Positions 52,570-60,480 of a DNA stretch of 64,000 bases are shown here, one piece after another. The stretch is from NCBI RefSeq assembly GCF_051380875.1, contig NZ_JBNYXW010000010.1, positions 62,001 to 126,000 on the forward strand, in the 5' to 3' direction. The notes below the pieces were generated by a model, which was given only the letters and a program-made list of their open reading frames with translations, was not told the origin of the DNA and did not search any database. Numbering within the stretch: the first letter of the stretch is position 1; every line of letters starts with the position of its first letter. Source of the stretch: Janthinobacterium sp051380875. Its GTDB lineage: Bacteria; Pseudomonadota; Gammaproteobacteria; Burkholderiales; Burkholderiaceae_D. The translations under genes and the position numbers were made by a program.

Positions 52570-54276
52570 ATGAAAAACCTGAACATCGGCAGCCGCCTTG
52601 GCGTCGGCTTTGCTGTCGTCTTGCTGTTGCTCGCCGCCTTGACCGTCACCGCCTTGGTGCGCATGCAAACGGCCAGCGACATGACCTACGGCCTCATCCA
52701 CACCAGCGTCAAGAACCAACGCATGGTGGCCGAATGGGCCAAGATCATCGAACTCAATAGCGTTCGCGGCGTCGCCTCGTTTGAAATTGCCGACCCTGTC
52801 GTGCGCGCCAAAATCGAAAACGACTTGAAAGCCGATGCGGCCCGGTCGAGCAAGCTGCAAGATGAGATTGCCGCCTCACTGCGCAACCCGGCAGTAATTG
52901 AGCAATTCAAGGTGGTGCGCAAGGTGCGCACCGAATACGTGACCGTGCGCGGGCGCGCCTTCCAGCTGAAAGCCGATGGCGATTTCGCCGCCGCCAAGCT
53001 GATGTTCGACAAGGACGTCACGCCCATCACCACCAGCTACCTGGCGGAAGTGAAGCGCTTTTCCGCGATGCAGATCAATGCCGCCGATGGCGTGGCCGAC
53101 AGCATCATGGAAACCTACACCAGCACCCGCACCTTGCTGATCGAACTGGGCCTGCTGGCCGTGCTGGTCGGCATCGGTTTCGCCTGGTGGATCACGCGCT
53201 CGATCACCGGCCCCATCCGCGACGCCGTGAAAGTGGCCGAAACCGTGGCTGCAGGCGACCTCAGCAGCACCATCACGGCACAGGGCCGCGATGAAACGGG
53301 CCAGCTGATGCATGCCCTGAAAAGCATGAACGACAGCCTGGTGGGCATCGTCGGCCAGGTGCGCAGCGGCACCGACACCATCGCCACGGCGTCCGCCGAA
53401 ATCGCCGCCGGCAACCAGGATTTGTCGTCGCGCACGGAGCAGCAAGCCAGTTCGCTGGAAGAAACAGCCTCGTCGATGGAAGAGCTGACGTCGACCGTCA
53501 AGCAGAATGCCGACAATGCGCGCCAGGCCAACAAGCTGGCCGGCGACGCGGCCGGCATCGCCAGCCGTGGCGGCGCCGTGGTGGCCGAAGTGGTGGCCAC
53601 CATGAGCGAGATCAATACCTCGTCGAAGAAAATCGTCGATATCATTTCCGTCATCGACGGCATCGCCTTCCAGACCAACATCCTGGCCCTGAACGCGGCC
53701 GTGGAAGCGGCACGCGCCGGCGAACAGGGGCGCGGCTTTGCCGTGGTGGCAACGGAAGTGCGCAACCTGGCGCAACGCTCGGCAGCGGCGGCCAAGGAAA
53801 TCAAGGGCTTGATCGACGATTCCGTGCAAAAAGTCGACGTGGGCACGGAGCTGGTCGACAAGGCCGGCAAGACGATGGAAGAAATCGTGCAAAGCATCGG
53901 CTTCGTCACCTCCATCATGAGCGAGATCAGCAACGCCAGCGAAGAGCAAAGCGCGGGCATCGAGCAAGTCAACCAGGCCATTTCCGAAATGGACCAGGTG
54001 ACCCAGCAAAATGCGGCCCTGGTGGAAGAAGCCTCGGCAGCGGCCGAAGCGATGCAGGAACAGGCCAGCGAACTGGCGCAAGTCGTCAGCGTGTTCCGCC
54101 TGGATGCGAATGCTGTGGCCAGCGACCGCTTCAGTGTCAAAACGGCACAGCGCAGCGCGCCGGCAGCGCCTGCCGCACCAGCACGCAAGGCGCCATCGCC
54201 TGCCCTGCGCCTGCCGGTAGCTCGCAAGAGCAGCAAAGTGGCAAGCCCGGCCGAAGGCGAGTGGGAAGAGTTTTAA
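52570..54276 (+). CDS. Methyl-accepting chemotaxis protein with CheR-binding tail
   Basis: 568 residues; AGGA before the ATG. TM1 (LGVGFAVVLLLLAALTVTALV), a four-helix-bundle periplasmic sensor of ~150 residues (4HB_MCP type), TM2 (LLIELGLLAVLVGIGFAWWI), HAMP (ITRSITGPIRDAVKVAETVAAGDLSS), then the signalling hairpin with the conserved tip VDIISVIDGIAFQTNILALNAAVEAARAGEQGRGFAVVATEVRNLAQRSAAAAKEIKGLI. It ends EWEEF, a pentapeptide of the type that tethers CheR/CheB. It is a full transmembrane chemoreceptor; the ligand is unknown. Confidence 0.95.
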   Translation: MKNLNIGSRLGVGFAVVLLLLAALTVTALVRMQTASDMTYGLIHTSVKNQRMVAEWAKIIELNSVRGVASFEIADPVVRAKIENDLKADAARSSKLQDEIAASLRNPAVIEQFKVVRKVRTEYVTVRGRAFQLKADGDFAAAKLMFDKDVTPITTSYLAEVKRFSAMQINAADGVADSIMETYTSTRTLLIELGLLAVLVGIGFAWWITRSITGPIRDAVKVAETVAAGDLSSTITAQGRDETGQLMHALKSMNDSLVGIVGQVRSGTDTIATASAEIAAGNQDLSSRTEQQASSLEETASSMEELTSTVKQNADNARQANKLAGDAAGIASRGGAVVAEVVATMSEINTSSKKIVDIISVIDGIAFQTNILALNAAVEAARAGEQGRGFAVVATEVRNLAQRSAAAAKEIKGLIDDSVQKVDVGTELVDKAGKTMEEIVQSIGFVTSIMSEISNASEEQSAGIEQVNQAISEMDQVTQQNAALVEEASAAAEAMQEQASELAQVVSVFRLDANAVASDRFSVKTAQRSAPAAPAAPARKAPSPALRLPVARKSSKVASPAEGEWEEF

Positions 54277-54330
54277 ACCTTGTTTTAAGCGTGATGTAAC
54301 AAGCCGTGCGGCACTGGCTGCCGCGCGGCA

Positions 54331-54783
54331 TCAAGCCAATCTGGCTTGCGCTTCGTTTATCAGTTGCGCCAGTTCGCGCGGCACCGGGCCGGACAGGAAG
54401 TCCAGCGCCAGTTGCTCCGGATCGATGGCCGCGTCAAGCGGCAAGCCATGCTCGAAACCGCCCACCATGGTGCGGCAAAAGTGCGGCGATTCGGGCCGCG
54501 TTTCCACATACCAGCAGCCTGCATGACCCTGCACAAAGTATTCGCCGATAAAATAGCCGAGCATGGTTTTGACCCACTGCCAGCTTTCGTCGCGGATGAC
54601 GATGGTGCGCATGGCCGCATCGATATACGGCAGGTATTCGGCCGCGTTCGTCAGCACTTCGTGCGCGGGCTGAATGCCCAGGCGCTCGACAAAATTCACC
54701 AGCGACGCGCCCAGTGCGCCATAGTAGGCGTCAAAACCCGTTTGGCTTTGTTGCAACAGTTGTTCTTGTTCGTTCGACAGCAT
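54331..54783 (-). CDS. Hypothetical protein (150 aa)
   Basis: Starts MLSNEQEQLLQQSQTGFDAYYGALGASLVNFVERLG from the ATG at 54783 with GGAG upstream (a GTG two codons earlier is possible). It is acidic, soluble, with no signal peptide or membrane helix. Notable residues are WQWVKTMLGYFIGEYFVQGHAGCWYVETRPESPHF. I do not recognise a family. Upstream of it, at 54818-54831, lies the perfect dyad GCGCGCTAGCGCGC. Confidence 0.7.
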   Translation of the reverse strand: MLSNEQEQLLQQSQTGFDAYYGALGASLVNFVERLGIQPAHEVLTNAAEYLPYIDAAMRTIVIRDESWQWVKTMLGYFIGEYFVQGHAGCWYVETRPESPHFCRTMVGGFEHGLPLDAAIDPEQLALDFLSGPVPRELAQLINEAQARLA

Positions 54784-54845
54784 CCACACTCCATCACACT
54801 TGAAAATCCCGCCAATAGCGCGCTAGCGCGCGGGACGACTTGGCA

Positions 54846-54853
54846 TTATTTTA
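54846..54853. repeat. Target-site duplication, left copy
   Basis: TTATTTTA, identical to 57191-57198. The 8-bp length is that produced by IS1595-family transposases. Confidence 0.85.
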
Positions 54854-54855
54854 GG

Positions 54856-55090
54856 CTATGTCACCGTCAGATGTGGAAAATCTCCCAGTGTTGCTTTCAG
54901 TAATGTTTTTGGGGAGCGGATGCGCCTGGCATCGAGTATCCAGCGCCAGCCCAAATAGTTCGGCAGATAGCGGATATTCCTGATCCTTTGCATGACCAAT
55001 TATCAAGGCGCTGCATGGCTCTGCGTGTCCAGTCCTCGACGGATATGGTGCATTGACCTTCGCTTGGGATTGGGAGGCATGGGTAGAAGG
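54856..55090 (-). pseudogene. IS1595-type transposase, C-terminal remnant
   Basis: On the minus strand, RNIRYLPNYLGWRWILDAR followed by RIRSPKTLLKATLGDF and a TAG stop at 54858-54856 is the typical C-terminal end of IS1595-type transposases. Further upstream, pieces such as VNA and RRAM appear in different frames, so the region is broken by several frameshifts and internal stops. Confidence 0.65.
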
Positions 55091-55236
55091 GCGCTGGGCT
55101 GGGGGATACGAAGCAAAACCTCAATAAACGCACCACAGTGACCTGAAACGGCCCCTGTGGTGGGTTTAGCGCAAAAGGCATGGAGAGCAGATAGTCCTAG
55201 TTCGCACCAGTGGCGCGCTAACCAACTTGCCAAAAA

Positions 55237-55251
55237 TAACCTAATAGGTTA
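55237..55251 (+). promoter_or_regulatory. MqsA operator
   Basis: TAACCT-aat-AGGTTA is a perfect dyad just before mqsR and matches the E. coli mqsRA palindrome AACCT-N3-AGGTT that MqsA binds. It implies autoregulation of the toxin-antitoxin operon. Confidence 0.88.
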
Positions 55252-55261
55252 AAATTTGCTT

Positions 55262-55558
55262 ATGGAGAAACGATCCCCACATTGCAAGCTGACCGTGGTC
55301 CAAGCCTTAGTAGAAGCTGGTAAGGTACGCACCACACACACAGCGCGAGTTGGTGCAAATGAGCTGGGGCTTGCGTTTTCCGAGATGCTGGATGTGGTGA
55401 TGTTGCTTACGCCAGCGGATTTCTACAAGAGCATGACCACCCATGCCGATCACACGATATGGCAGGACGTGTACCGCCCAAGCACGCAGGCGGGCGACGT
55501 GTACCTGAAGTTGACGGTTATTAATGACGTGCTGATTGTGTCCTTCAAGGAGCTATGA
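55262..55558 (+). CDS. mqsR: MqsR toxin (GCU-specific mRNA interferase)
   Basis: 98 residues from the ATG at 55262. Very similar to E. coli MqsR: MEKRSPHCKLTVVQALVEAGKV, then RTTHTARVGANELGL, FYKSMTTHADHTIWQDVYRP and VYLKLTVINDVLIVSFKE. It is a RelE-fold ribonuclease that cuts mRNA at GCU. Toxin precedes antitoxin, as in E. coli and unlike most type II systems. It lies directly behind the MqsA operator and is carried inside the IS1595-type element. Confidence 0.95.
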   Translation: MEKRSPHCKLTVVQALVEAGKVRTTHTARVGANELGLAFSEMLDVVMLLTPADFYKSMTTHADHTIWQDVYRPSTQAGDVYLKLTVINDVLIVSFKEL

Positions 55559-55560
55559 AC

Positions 55561-55962
55561 ATGAAATGTCCTGTTTGCGGCGCGGCTGAACTGATCCACG
55601 ACACCCGCGACACTCCCTACACCTACAAGGGCGAAAGCACCATCATTGCAGCAGTGACGGGCGACTTTTGCCCTGCCTGCGCCGAGTCGATCCTGGATGC
55701 TTCTGAGTCGAACCGCGTCATGCGCGAAATGCGCGCCTTCTCCAAGCAGGTGAATGCGGCCATCGTTGATCCAGGCTTTATTACCAACGTGCGCAAGAAG
55801 CTTGATCTTGACCAGCGCGAAGCCGCCGAAATCTTCGGCGGTGGCATCAATGCCTTCTCGCGCTACGAGAATGGCAAGACCAAGCCCCCGTTAGCCTTGG
55901 TTAAGCTGTTCAAACTGCTTGATCGTCACCCCGATCTGCTCAACGAGGTTAAAACCGCATGA
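55561..55962 (+). CDS. mqsA: MqsA antitoxin/transcriptional repressor
   Basis: 133 residues. The ATG at 55561 was chosen because AAGGAG stands 8 bases before it and the protein then begins MKCPVC as in E. coli; the ATG at 55555 overlaps the mqsR stop but is too close to the ribosome site. The N-terminal zinc domain has Cys3, Cys6, Cys37 and Cys40. The C-terminal HTH contains IFGGGINAFSRYENG with Asn97 and Arg101, the DNA-contacting residues of E. coli MqsA. It neutralises MqsR and represses the operon. Confidence 0.95.
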   Translation: MKCPVCGAAELIHDTRDTPYTYKGESTIIAAVTGDFCPACAESILDASESNRVMREMRAFSKQVNAAIVDPGFITNVRKKLDLDQREAAEIFGGGINAFSRYENGKTKPPLALVKLFKLLDRHPDLLNEVKTA

Positions 55963-56181
55963 CCTCGTTTGCGAGATGTGACTTTTTTGAAAATACTGCG
56001 ACGGTTTTCAAAATAGACGCGACTGGCACTTCCACAGTGATTTTTGGGTACGCTCAATTGTGTTTGTCTTCCTTAGTCTTGGCGCACTTTGTGGCGTCAT
56101 TATCGCTTCCACACTATGGCCGCTCATTTAATCAGAGAAAATCGCTGTAGGAGTTCTTTTCTCATCACAGATTTTGTCGAT

Positions 56182-56660
56182 ATGCAAACTATTACTCTTC
56201 GCGACGCGATTTCGTCCTCGGACTTGTTATCGGCAAAGCACCCTCATATCGGCAAGGTAACAGCAGGTATGAATTTAGCTGTGCTGTTTGGAATTATTAC
56301 GGCTAAGAATCACAAGCTCGAATATATCGGGGCAGGAGTTGGCGGCAAACTAGAGTCCGTCGCGCTGCGTGTTGATGTTTCACACTTCATGCTCACGATC
56401 GCAAAGCGATTCGTGCTACTTACTTTTCAGGAAGGGAAGGCGAGGCCGGCGGTAATTCAGAAATGTGGCGGCGAGTCGACAGAAAGGTGGGCGAGAATTT
56501 TACGGCATACTTTGGCACGGAAGACATATATACGGATCAGGATAATCTGAAATGGGAACACCGATACAACCGCCCTGGTGAACCTGACGAACTCTCCGCT
56601 TATGATGCTGATGGACGCGAAGTTTTACTGTTGATCATGGAGACTCGTCACAATGCTTGA
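56182..56660 (+). pseudogene. Unknown cargo gene, broken by a frameshift
   Basis: The first part reads (from an ATG at 56182) MQTITLRDAISSSDLLSAKHPHIGKVTAGMNLAVLFGIITAKNHKLEYIGAGVGGKLESVALRVDVSHFMLTIAKRFVLLTFQEGKARPAV and then loses protein-like character. From about 56463 another frame continues with KVGENFTAYFGTEDIYTDQDNLKWEHRYNRPGEPDELSAYDADGREVLLLIMETRHNA. A single-base frameshift near 56450-56470 would join them into a ~155-residue protein. I do not recognise the family. Its place behind mqsRA in the element suggests a passenger gene. The stretch 55963-56181 holds only a doubtful 63-codon frame. Confidence 0.45.
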
Positions 56661-56740
56661 AGCCCTTCGAGCCATTCAAAACTGTAATTACCCGTCCAAA
56701 CCGTCGATAGTGACGCCATGTTCGACCATGCGATAGACGG

Positions 56741-57102
56741 CTATATTGATGATGGCGGCCCGAGACCAACTTGGCCGCTGGAGTCCAGCAGGCAATCGGC
56801 ATAGGCTAGCCATAGCGATTCGTGGCGCAAGTGCGCCAGCGGCGTGCCGGCCAATGCATTGAAGGTGCGCCCGCAGGGAACACAGCGGTAACGCGGCAAG
56901 CCATATGTGCGTGGCCATGCCGGTGCAGATGGCACGAGTGGCAGACGGGGCAGTGCAATCGCCCCTGCGCTGCGCCTTCGACCAGGGCCACGACTGCGTC
57001 GTCCCGTGCTGCGCCACGCAGCAAGGCGATGCCTGCCAGACGCTGGCGTGTACTCAGCCCGACGAAGTGGTCAATGAAGATATTCCATTCGGCTGGCTGC
57101 AT
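56741..57102 (-). pseudogene. IS1595-type transposase, N-terminal remnant
   Basis: One minus-strand frame gives MQPAEWNIFIDHFVGLSTRQRLAGIALLRGAARDDAVVALVEGAAQGRLHCPVCHSCHLHRHGHAH and a shifted frame continues with YRCVPCGRTFNALAGTPLAHLRHESLWLAYADCLLDS. Joined, this is the N-terminal zinc ribbon (CPVC...CVPC) and following helix of IS1595 transposases. A frameshift near 56910 separates the halves, and the DDE catalytic core that should follow is missing, so no active enzyme is made. Confidence 0.75.
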
Positions 57103-57190
57103 GAAATACTCCCCGTCTGCTTGGCATTGAGCGTCAGACCATGCTGCGACGGGAAGATTCCATCATCCCCTACTTATCGAGGACAGAGCC

Positions 57191-57198
57191 TTATTTTA
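57191..57198. repeat. Target-site duplication, right copy
   Basis: TTATTTTA, identical to 54846-54853. Its last three bases are the complement of the sulP stop codon TAA, so insertion occurred at the very end of sulP without changing its product. Confidence 0.85.
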
Positions 57199-58683
57199 CG
57201 CCACGCTGACATCCACGCCCGCACGCTGCAGCAAGGCCTGGTTGCGGCCAGACAAATGCGTCACCTGCACATGCTTGCCCGCTTTCTCGTAGCGCTCATA
57301 CAGGGCCTCGATGGCCGCAATGGCCGAGTGATCGGCCATGTGCAGGTGCCGGCAGTCGAGGATGACGCGCGCCGGATCAAACGCAGGCTGGAACAGTTCC
57401 TGGAAATGCGCGGCCGAGGCAAAGAACAAAGTGCCATGCGGCACGTACACGCGTACGCCTTGCGTGCTGTCATCGATGTCGGCGCGCATCTCGCGGGCAT
57501 GTTGCCAGGCGAAATTCAAGGCGGCGATGACGATGCCGCACAGCACGGCCGTCGCCAGGTCGGTAAACACCGTGATCACCGTCACGGCAACGATCACCAA
57601 CGCATCTTGCCGCGGCACCTTGCCCAGCACGCGCAGCGAGCCCCACGCAAAGGTCTGCTGCGCCACCACGAACATCACGCCCACCAGGGCGGCCAGGGGA
57701 ATGCGCTCGATCAGCGGCGACAGGAACAGGATGAACAGTAAAATCATTACACCGGCCACGACGCCCGACAGGCGCGAACGGCCGCCGGAACTCAGGTTGA
57801 TCATGGTCTGCCCGATCATGGCGCAGCCGCCCATGCCGCCAAACAGGCCCGAGACCACATTCGATGCACCGAGGGCGATGCATTCGCGGTTCGGTTGGCC
57901 CCGCGTTTGCGTGATGTCATCAGTCAAATTAAAGGTCAGCAACGTTTCCAGCAAACCCACCATGGCCATCAGCGCCGCATACGGGAAGATCACGTGCAGG
58001 GTGGCCATGTCCAGCGGCACGGTGGGGAAATGCAGGGCCGGCAAGCCACCGGCGATATGCGCCAGGTCGCCCAGGGTGCGCGTCGGCAAGTGCAAGGCAT
58101 AGCTGAGCACGCCCACGCCCAGGATGGCCACCAATGCCGGCGGCACGGCGCGCGTGATGCGCGGCAGCAGATACACGATGGCCATGGTCAGGGCCACCAA
58201 GGCGCTCATCACGAGCAAGGGCGTGCCCTGCAGCCATTGCTCGCCTTGCGGTGTCGCCTGGCGAAAGTGTTCTAGTTGCGCCATGGCGATGATGATGGCC
58301 AGGCCATTCACAAAGCCCAGCATCACCGGGTGCGGCACCATGCGGATGAGCTTGCCCAGGCGCAAGATGCCGAACAGCGCCATCAGGATGCCGCTGAGCA
58401 CCACCGTCGCCAGCAGGTATTGCACGCCGTGCTGGGCCACCAGCGCCACGATGACCACGGCCATGGAGCCGGCGGCGCCCGAAATCATGCCCGGACGCCC
58501 GCCAAAGATGGCCGTCAGCGCGCAGATGATGACGGCGCCATACAGCCCCATCAGGGGATTCAACTGCGCCACCAGGGCAAAGGCGATGCATTCTGGCACC
58601 AGCGCAAACGAAGTAGTCAAGCCAGCGAGGAAGTTTTTTTGCAGGTTCGAGAGCCATTCGTCTCGAAAGGCAGTATTTATCAT
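57196..58683 (-). CDS. SulP-family anion transporter with STAS domain
   Basis: 495 residues. About 10-12 membrane helices of the SLC26/SulP type: NFLAGLTTSFALVPECIAFALVAQLNPLMGLYGAVIICALTAIFGGRPGMISGAAGSMAVVIVALV, and GASNVVSGLFGGMGGCAMIGQTMINLSSGGRSRLSGVVAGVMILLFILFLSPLIERIPLAALVGVMFVV. A C-terminal STAS domain follows (ARVILDCRHLHMADHSAIAAIEALYERYEKAGKHVQV). SulP proteins carry sulfate, bicarbonate or dicarboxylates with Na+ or H+; the anion cannot be fixed here, and no carbonic anhydrase gene is adjacent. The IS element abuts its stop codon. Confidence 0.92.
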   Translation of the reverse strand: MINTAFRDEWLSNLQKNFLAGLTTSFALVPECIAFALVAQLNPLMGLYGAVIICALTAIFGGRPGMISGAAGSMAVVIVALVAQHGVQYLLATVVLSGILMALFGILRLGKLIRMVPHPVMLGFVNGLAIIIAMAQLEHFRQATPQGEQWLQGTPLLVMSALVALTMAIVYLLPRITRAVPPALVAILGVGVLSYALHLPTRTLGDLAHIAGGLPALHFPTVPLDMATLHVIFPYAALMAMVGLLETLLTFNLTDDITQTRGQPNRECIALGASNVVSGLFGGMGGCAMIGQTMINLSSGGRSRLSGVVAGVMILLFILFLSPLIERIPLAALVGVMFVVAQQTFAWGSLRVLGKVPRQDALVIVAVTVITVFTDLATAVLCGIVIAALNFAWQHAREMRADIDDSTQGVRVYVPHGTLFFASAAHFQELFQPAFDPARVILDCRHLHMADHSAIAAIEALYERYEKAGKHVQVTHLSGRNQALLQRAGVDVSVA

Positions 58684-58734
58684 GAATTACGATCTACAGT
58701 CGGAAGTGAGCCTGGCGCTCAACGGAAGGCGATA

Positions 58735-58762
58735 CTGGCCTGATCCGCAGCGATCAGGCCAG
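58735..58762. other. Perfect hairpin upstream of sulP
   Basis: CTGGCCTGATC-cgcagc-GATCAGGCCAG forms an 11-bp stem between sulP and the MarR gene. No T-run follows in either direction, so it is more likely an operator or leader structure than a terminator. On the minus strand a TATAAT-like -10 element for sulP lies at about 58863-58868. The gap 58684-58932 has no believable gene. Confidence 0.4.
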
Positions 58763-58932
58763 CCCTGCCTCCCGCGCAATGGCTGGGAAGCGCCGAAATC
58801 ATCGAGGGGCATGGCAAAACGGGAAGCTTATTCAACAAGCCGGGCGGCGTTGCTGAACTTGTACCCATTATACAAGAGGGATAAAAACAGCGCCCCGCGG
58901 CCATGGTGACGGCAGCTTCCGCCGTCCCCGCC

Positions 58933-59466
58933 CTAAGCTTCTAGCGCCGCATCCGACTCAACTGACTCAACTTCAACTGACCGCCCCTCACCATCGAGGC
59001 GCTTCATGTTATCCAATAGCTTGAGCATGTAATGCAGGCTATGGGTCATGTCGCTGATCGAAAAATCAGCCAGCGCCTGTTCATAGTAGTCATTGATGCG
59101 GGGCGTGGCTTGCTCGTTCCATACCTGCTTGCCTGAGGGCGTCATGGTGATCAGTCTTGAGCGCCGGTCGCGCCCATCGGGATCGCTGCTGAGATGGCCG
59201 TCGCGCTCCATACGACTCAATAAACCGGACAAATTTTGCCTACTGACCAGCAAATAGCGCGCCAAATCCCCCACGCTCATGCCACCGGCCGCTTCCGGAC
59301 GCGACAGCGCGCCCAGGACCGCCCACTGCTGCGTGGTCAGGCCCAGGTCTTCGACAGCCCGCGTCCCAGTTTTGTGCAACATGTTTGCACATTGATACAA
59401 ACGAAAGAACAGCCTGTTAGCCAGTTCGGCACGCGTCTTTTCGACCGAATCATTGTGGTATCTCAT
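58933..59466 (-). CDS. MarR-family regulator, BadR-like
   Basis: 177 residues; ATG at 59466 after TGGAGAAA. Winged helix-turn-helix of MarR type: LANRLFFRLYQCANMLHKTGTRAVEDLGLTTQQWAVLGALSRPEAAGGMSVGDLARYLLVSRQNLSGLLSRMERDGHLSSDPDGRDRRSRLITMTPSG. The charged C-terminal tail (GEGRSVEVESVESDAALEA) is not conserved. It is transcribed divergently from the badH-badI-aliB-aliA operon, as BadR is in Rhodopseudomonas palustris, where it represses cyclohexanecarboxylate genes until the CoA ester binds. Palindromic operators fill the space between. Confidence 0.85.
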   Translation of the reverse strand: MRYHNDSVEKTRAELANRLFFRLYQCANMLHKTGTRAVEDLGLTTQQWAVLGALSRPEAAGGMSVGDLARYLLVSRQNLSGLLSRMERDGHLSSDPDGRDRRSRLITMTPSGKQVWNEQATPRINDYYEQALADFSISDMTHSLHYMLKLLDNMKRLDGEGRSVEVESVESDAALEA

Positions 59467-59522
59467 AGTTTCTCCAGTAATCATGACCAGCACCTCTGCG
59501 AACGAGCAGGGCAACAGTCAAC

Positions 59523-59604
59523 ATATTTACGTATATTTTATCAAACTCGCTTGCGCTAAAGAAGATCGTGAAATAATATACGTAAATATATTGACGTATA
59601 TGCG
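59523..59604. promoter_or_regulatory. Palindromic operators between the MarR gene and the bad/ali operon
   Basis: ATATTTACGTATAT (59523-59536) and its exact reverse complement ATATACGTAAATAT (59576-59589) are 39 bp apart; a partial third site, GACGTATAT, follows at 59593-59601. Each is itself partly symmetrical around TACGTA. They lie in the divergent promoter region and are the likely binding sites of the MarR protein. Confidence 0.75.
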
Positions 59605-59663
59605 ATCGAGTTTAAACACCATGCGTAAGGATACCAACCATGGCAATCTTGAGGGAGAAAACT

Positions 59664-60431
59664 ATGCAGCAATTCACGGGAAAGACCGTCATCGTGACCG
59701 GCGGCGGCGGCGGTATCGGCGGCGCCACGTGCCGGCGCTTCGCCCAGGCGGGCGCCCTGGTAGCAGTGTTTGACATGAATCTGGACGCCGCGCGAGCGGT
59801 GGCAGCAAGCATCGTCGAAGCGGGTGGCAAGGCAACAGCCTTCCAGTGCGACATCACCGACCGGGCCCAGGTCGATGCGGCCGTGGCCGCCACCGAAGCC
59901 CAACTGGGGCCGATAGCCGTACTGGTCAACAATGCCGGCTGGGATGTCTTCAAACCATTCACCAAGACCGTCCCTGCCGAATGGGCCAAATTGATTGCCA
60001 TCAATCTCACCGGCGCACTGCACATGCATCATGCGGTACTGCCCGGCATGGCCGAACGCAAGGCTGGCCGCATTGTCAACATCGCGTCCGACGCGGCCCG
60101 CGTCGGCTCCTCCGGCGAAGCTGTATACGCTGCCTGCAAGGGCGGCTTGGTGGCATTTTCCAAGACCATTGCACGTGAACATGCCCGCCATGGCATTACC
60201 GTCAACGTGGTGTGCCCCGGCCCCACCGACACGGCACTGCTGGCGGGCGTCGCCGAGGGCGCGCCGAATCCCGAAAAACTGCTCGAAGCGTTTACGCGCG
60301 CCATTCCGTTGGGCCGCCTCGGCCAGGCTGACGACCTGGCCAGCGCCATTGTGTTTCTCGCCAGCGAAGACGCCAGCTTCATCACCGGCCAGGTATTGAG
60401 CGTATCGGGCGGCCTGACGATGAACGGCTGA
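59664..60431 (+). CDS. badH: SDR dehydrogenase, BadH-like (2-hydroxycyclohexanecarboxyl-CoA dehydrogenase)
   Basis: 255 residues; ATG at 59664 chosen because GAGGGAG precedes it (an ATG at 59640 has none). Classical short-chain dehydrogenase: TGGGGGIGGA nucleotide motif, NNAG, catalytic Ser in IASDAARVGSSG, YAACK active site, and PGPTDT. It should oxidise 2-hydroxycyclohexanecarboxyl-CoA to the 2-keto ester with NAD+. The assignment rests on similarity to BadH and on the next gene being BadI; the SDR family alone would be ambiguous. Confidence 0.82.
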   Translation: MQQFTGKTVIVTGGGGGIGGATCRRFAQAGALVAVFDMNLDAARAVAASIVEAGGKATAFQCDITDRAQVDAAVAATEAQLGPIAVLVNNAGWDVFKPFTKTVPAEWAKLIAINLTGALHMHHAVLPGMAERKAGRIVNIASDAARVGSSGEAVYAACKGGLVAFSKTIAREHARHGITVNVVCPGPTDTALLAGVAEGAPNPEKLLEAFTRAIPLGRLGQADDLASAIVFLASEDASFITGQVLSVSGGLTMNG

Positions 60432-60480
60432 CCGCAGCCCGCACCTGCGCCACCCCACAGCACAGCACAAGGAGATCAGC

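Larger units (their letters stand above)
54854..57190 (-). mobile_element. IS1595-family element carrying mqsRA inside a split transposase gene
   Basis: The element is bounded by TTATTTTA on both sides. Its ends are imperfect inverted repeats: left GGCTATGTCACCG, right on the reverse strand GGCTCTGTCCTCG (10 of 13 identical). The minus strand carries transposase N-terminal sequence near the right end (57102 to about 56741) and transposase C-terminal sequence near the left end (about 55090 to 54856). Both are frameshifted and the middle is missing. Between them lie mqsRA and a broken unknown gene, in visibly AT-richer DNA. The simplest reading is that an IS1595 element gained the cargo inside its transposase gene and then decayed; the right TSD overlaps the sulP stop codon. 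Confidence 0.8.

Noticed and set aside
54897..55181. 94-codon minus-strand frame left of mqsR
   Set aside because: It is a shifted reading of the decayed transposase C-terminal region; the conserved YLPNYLGWRW end is in another frame.
55959..56150. 63-codon frame overlapping the end of mqsA
   Set aside because: ATGA overlap is suggestive, but the sequence has no recognisable content and may be part of the decayed cargo; left out as a gene.
58719..58904. 61-codon minus-strand frame before sulP
   Set aside because: No ribosome site or recognisable content; it covers the promoter and hairpin region.
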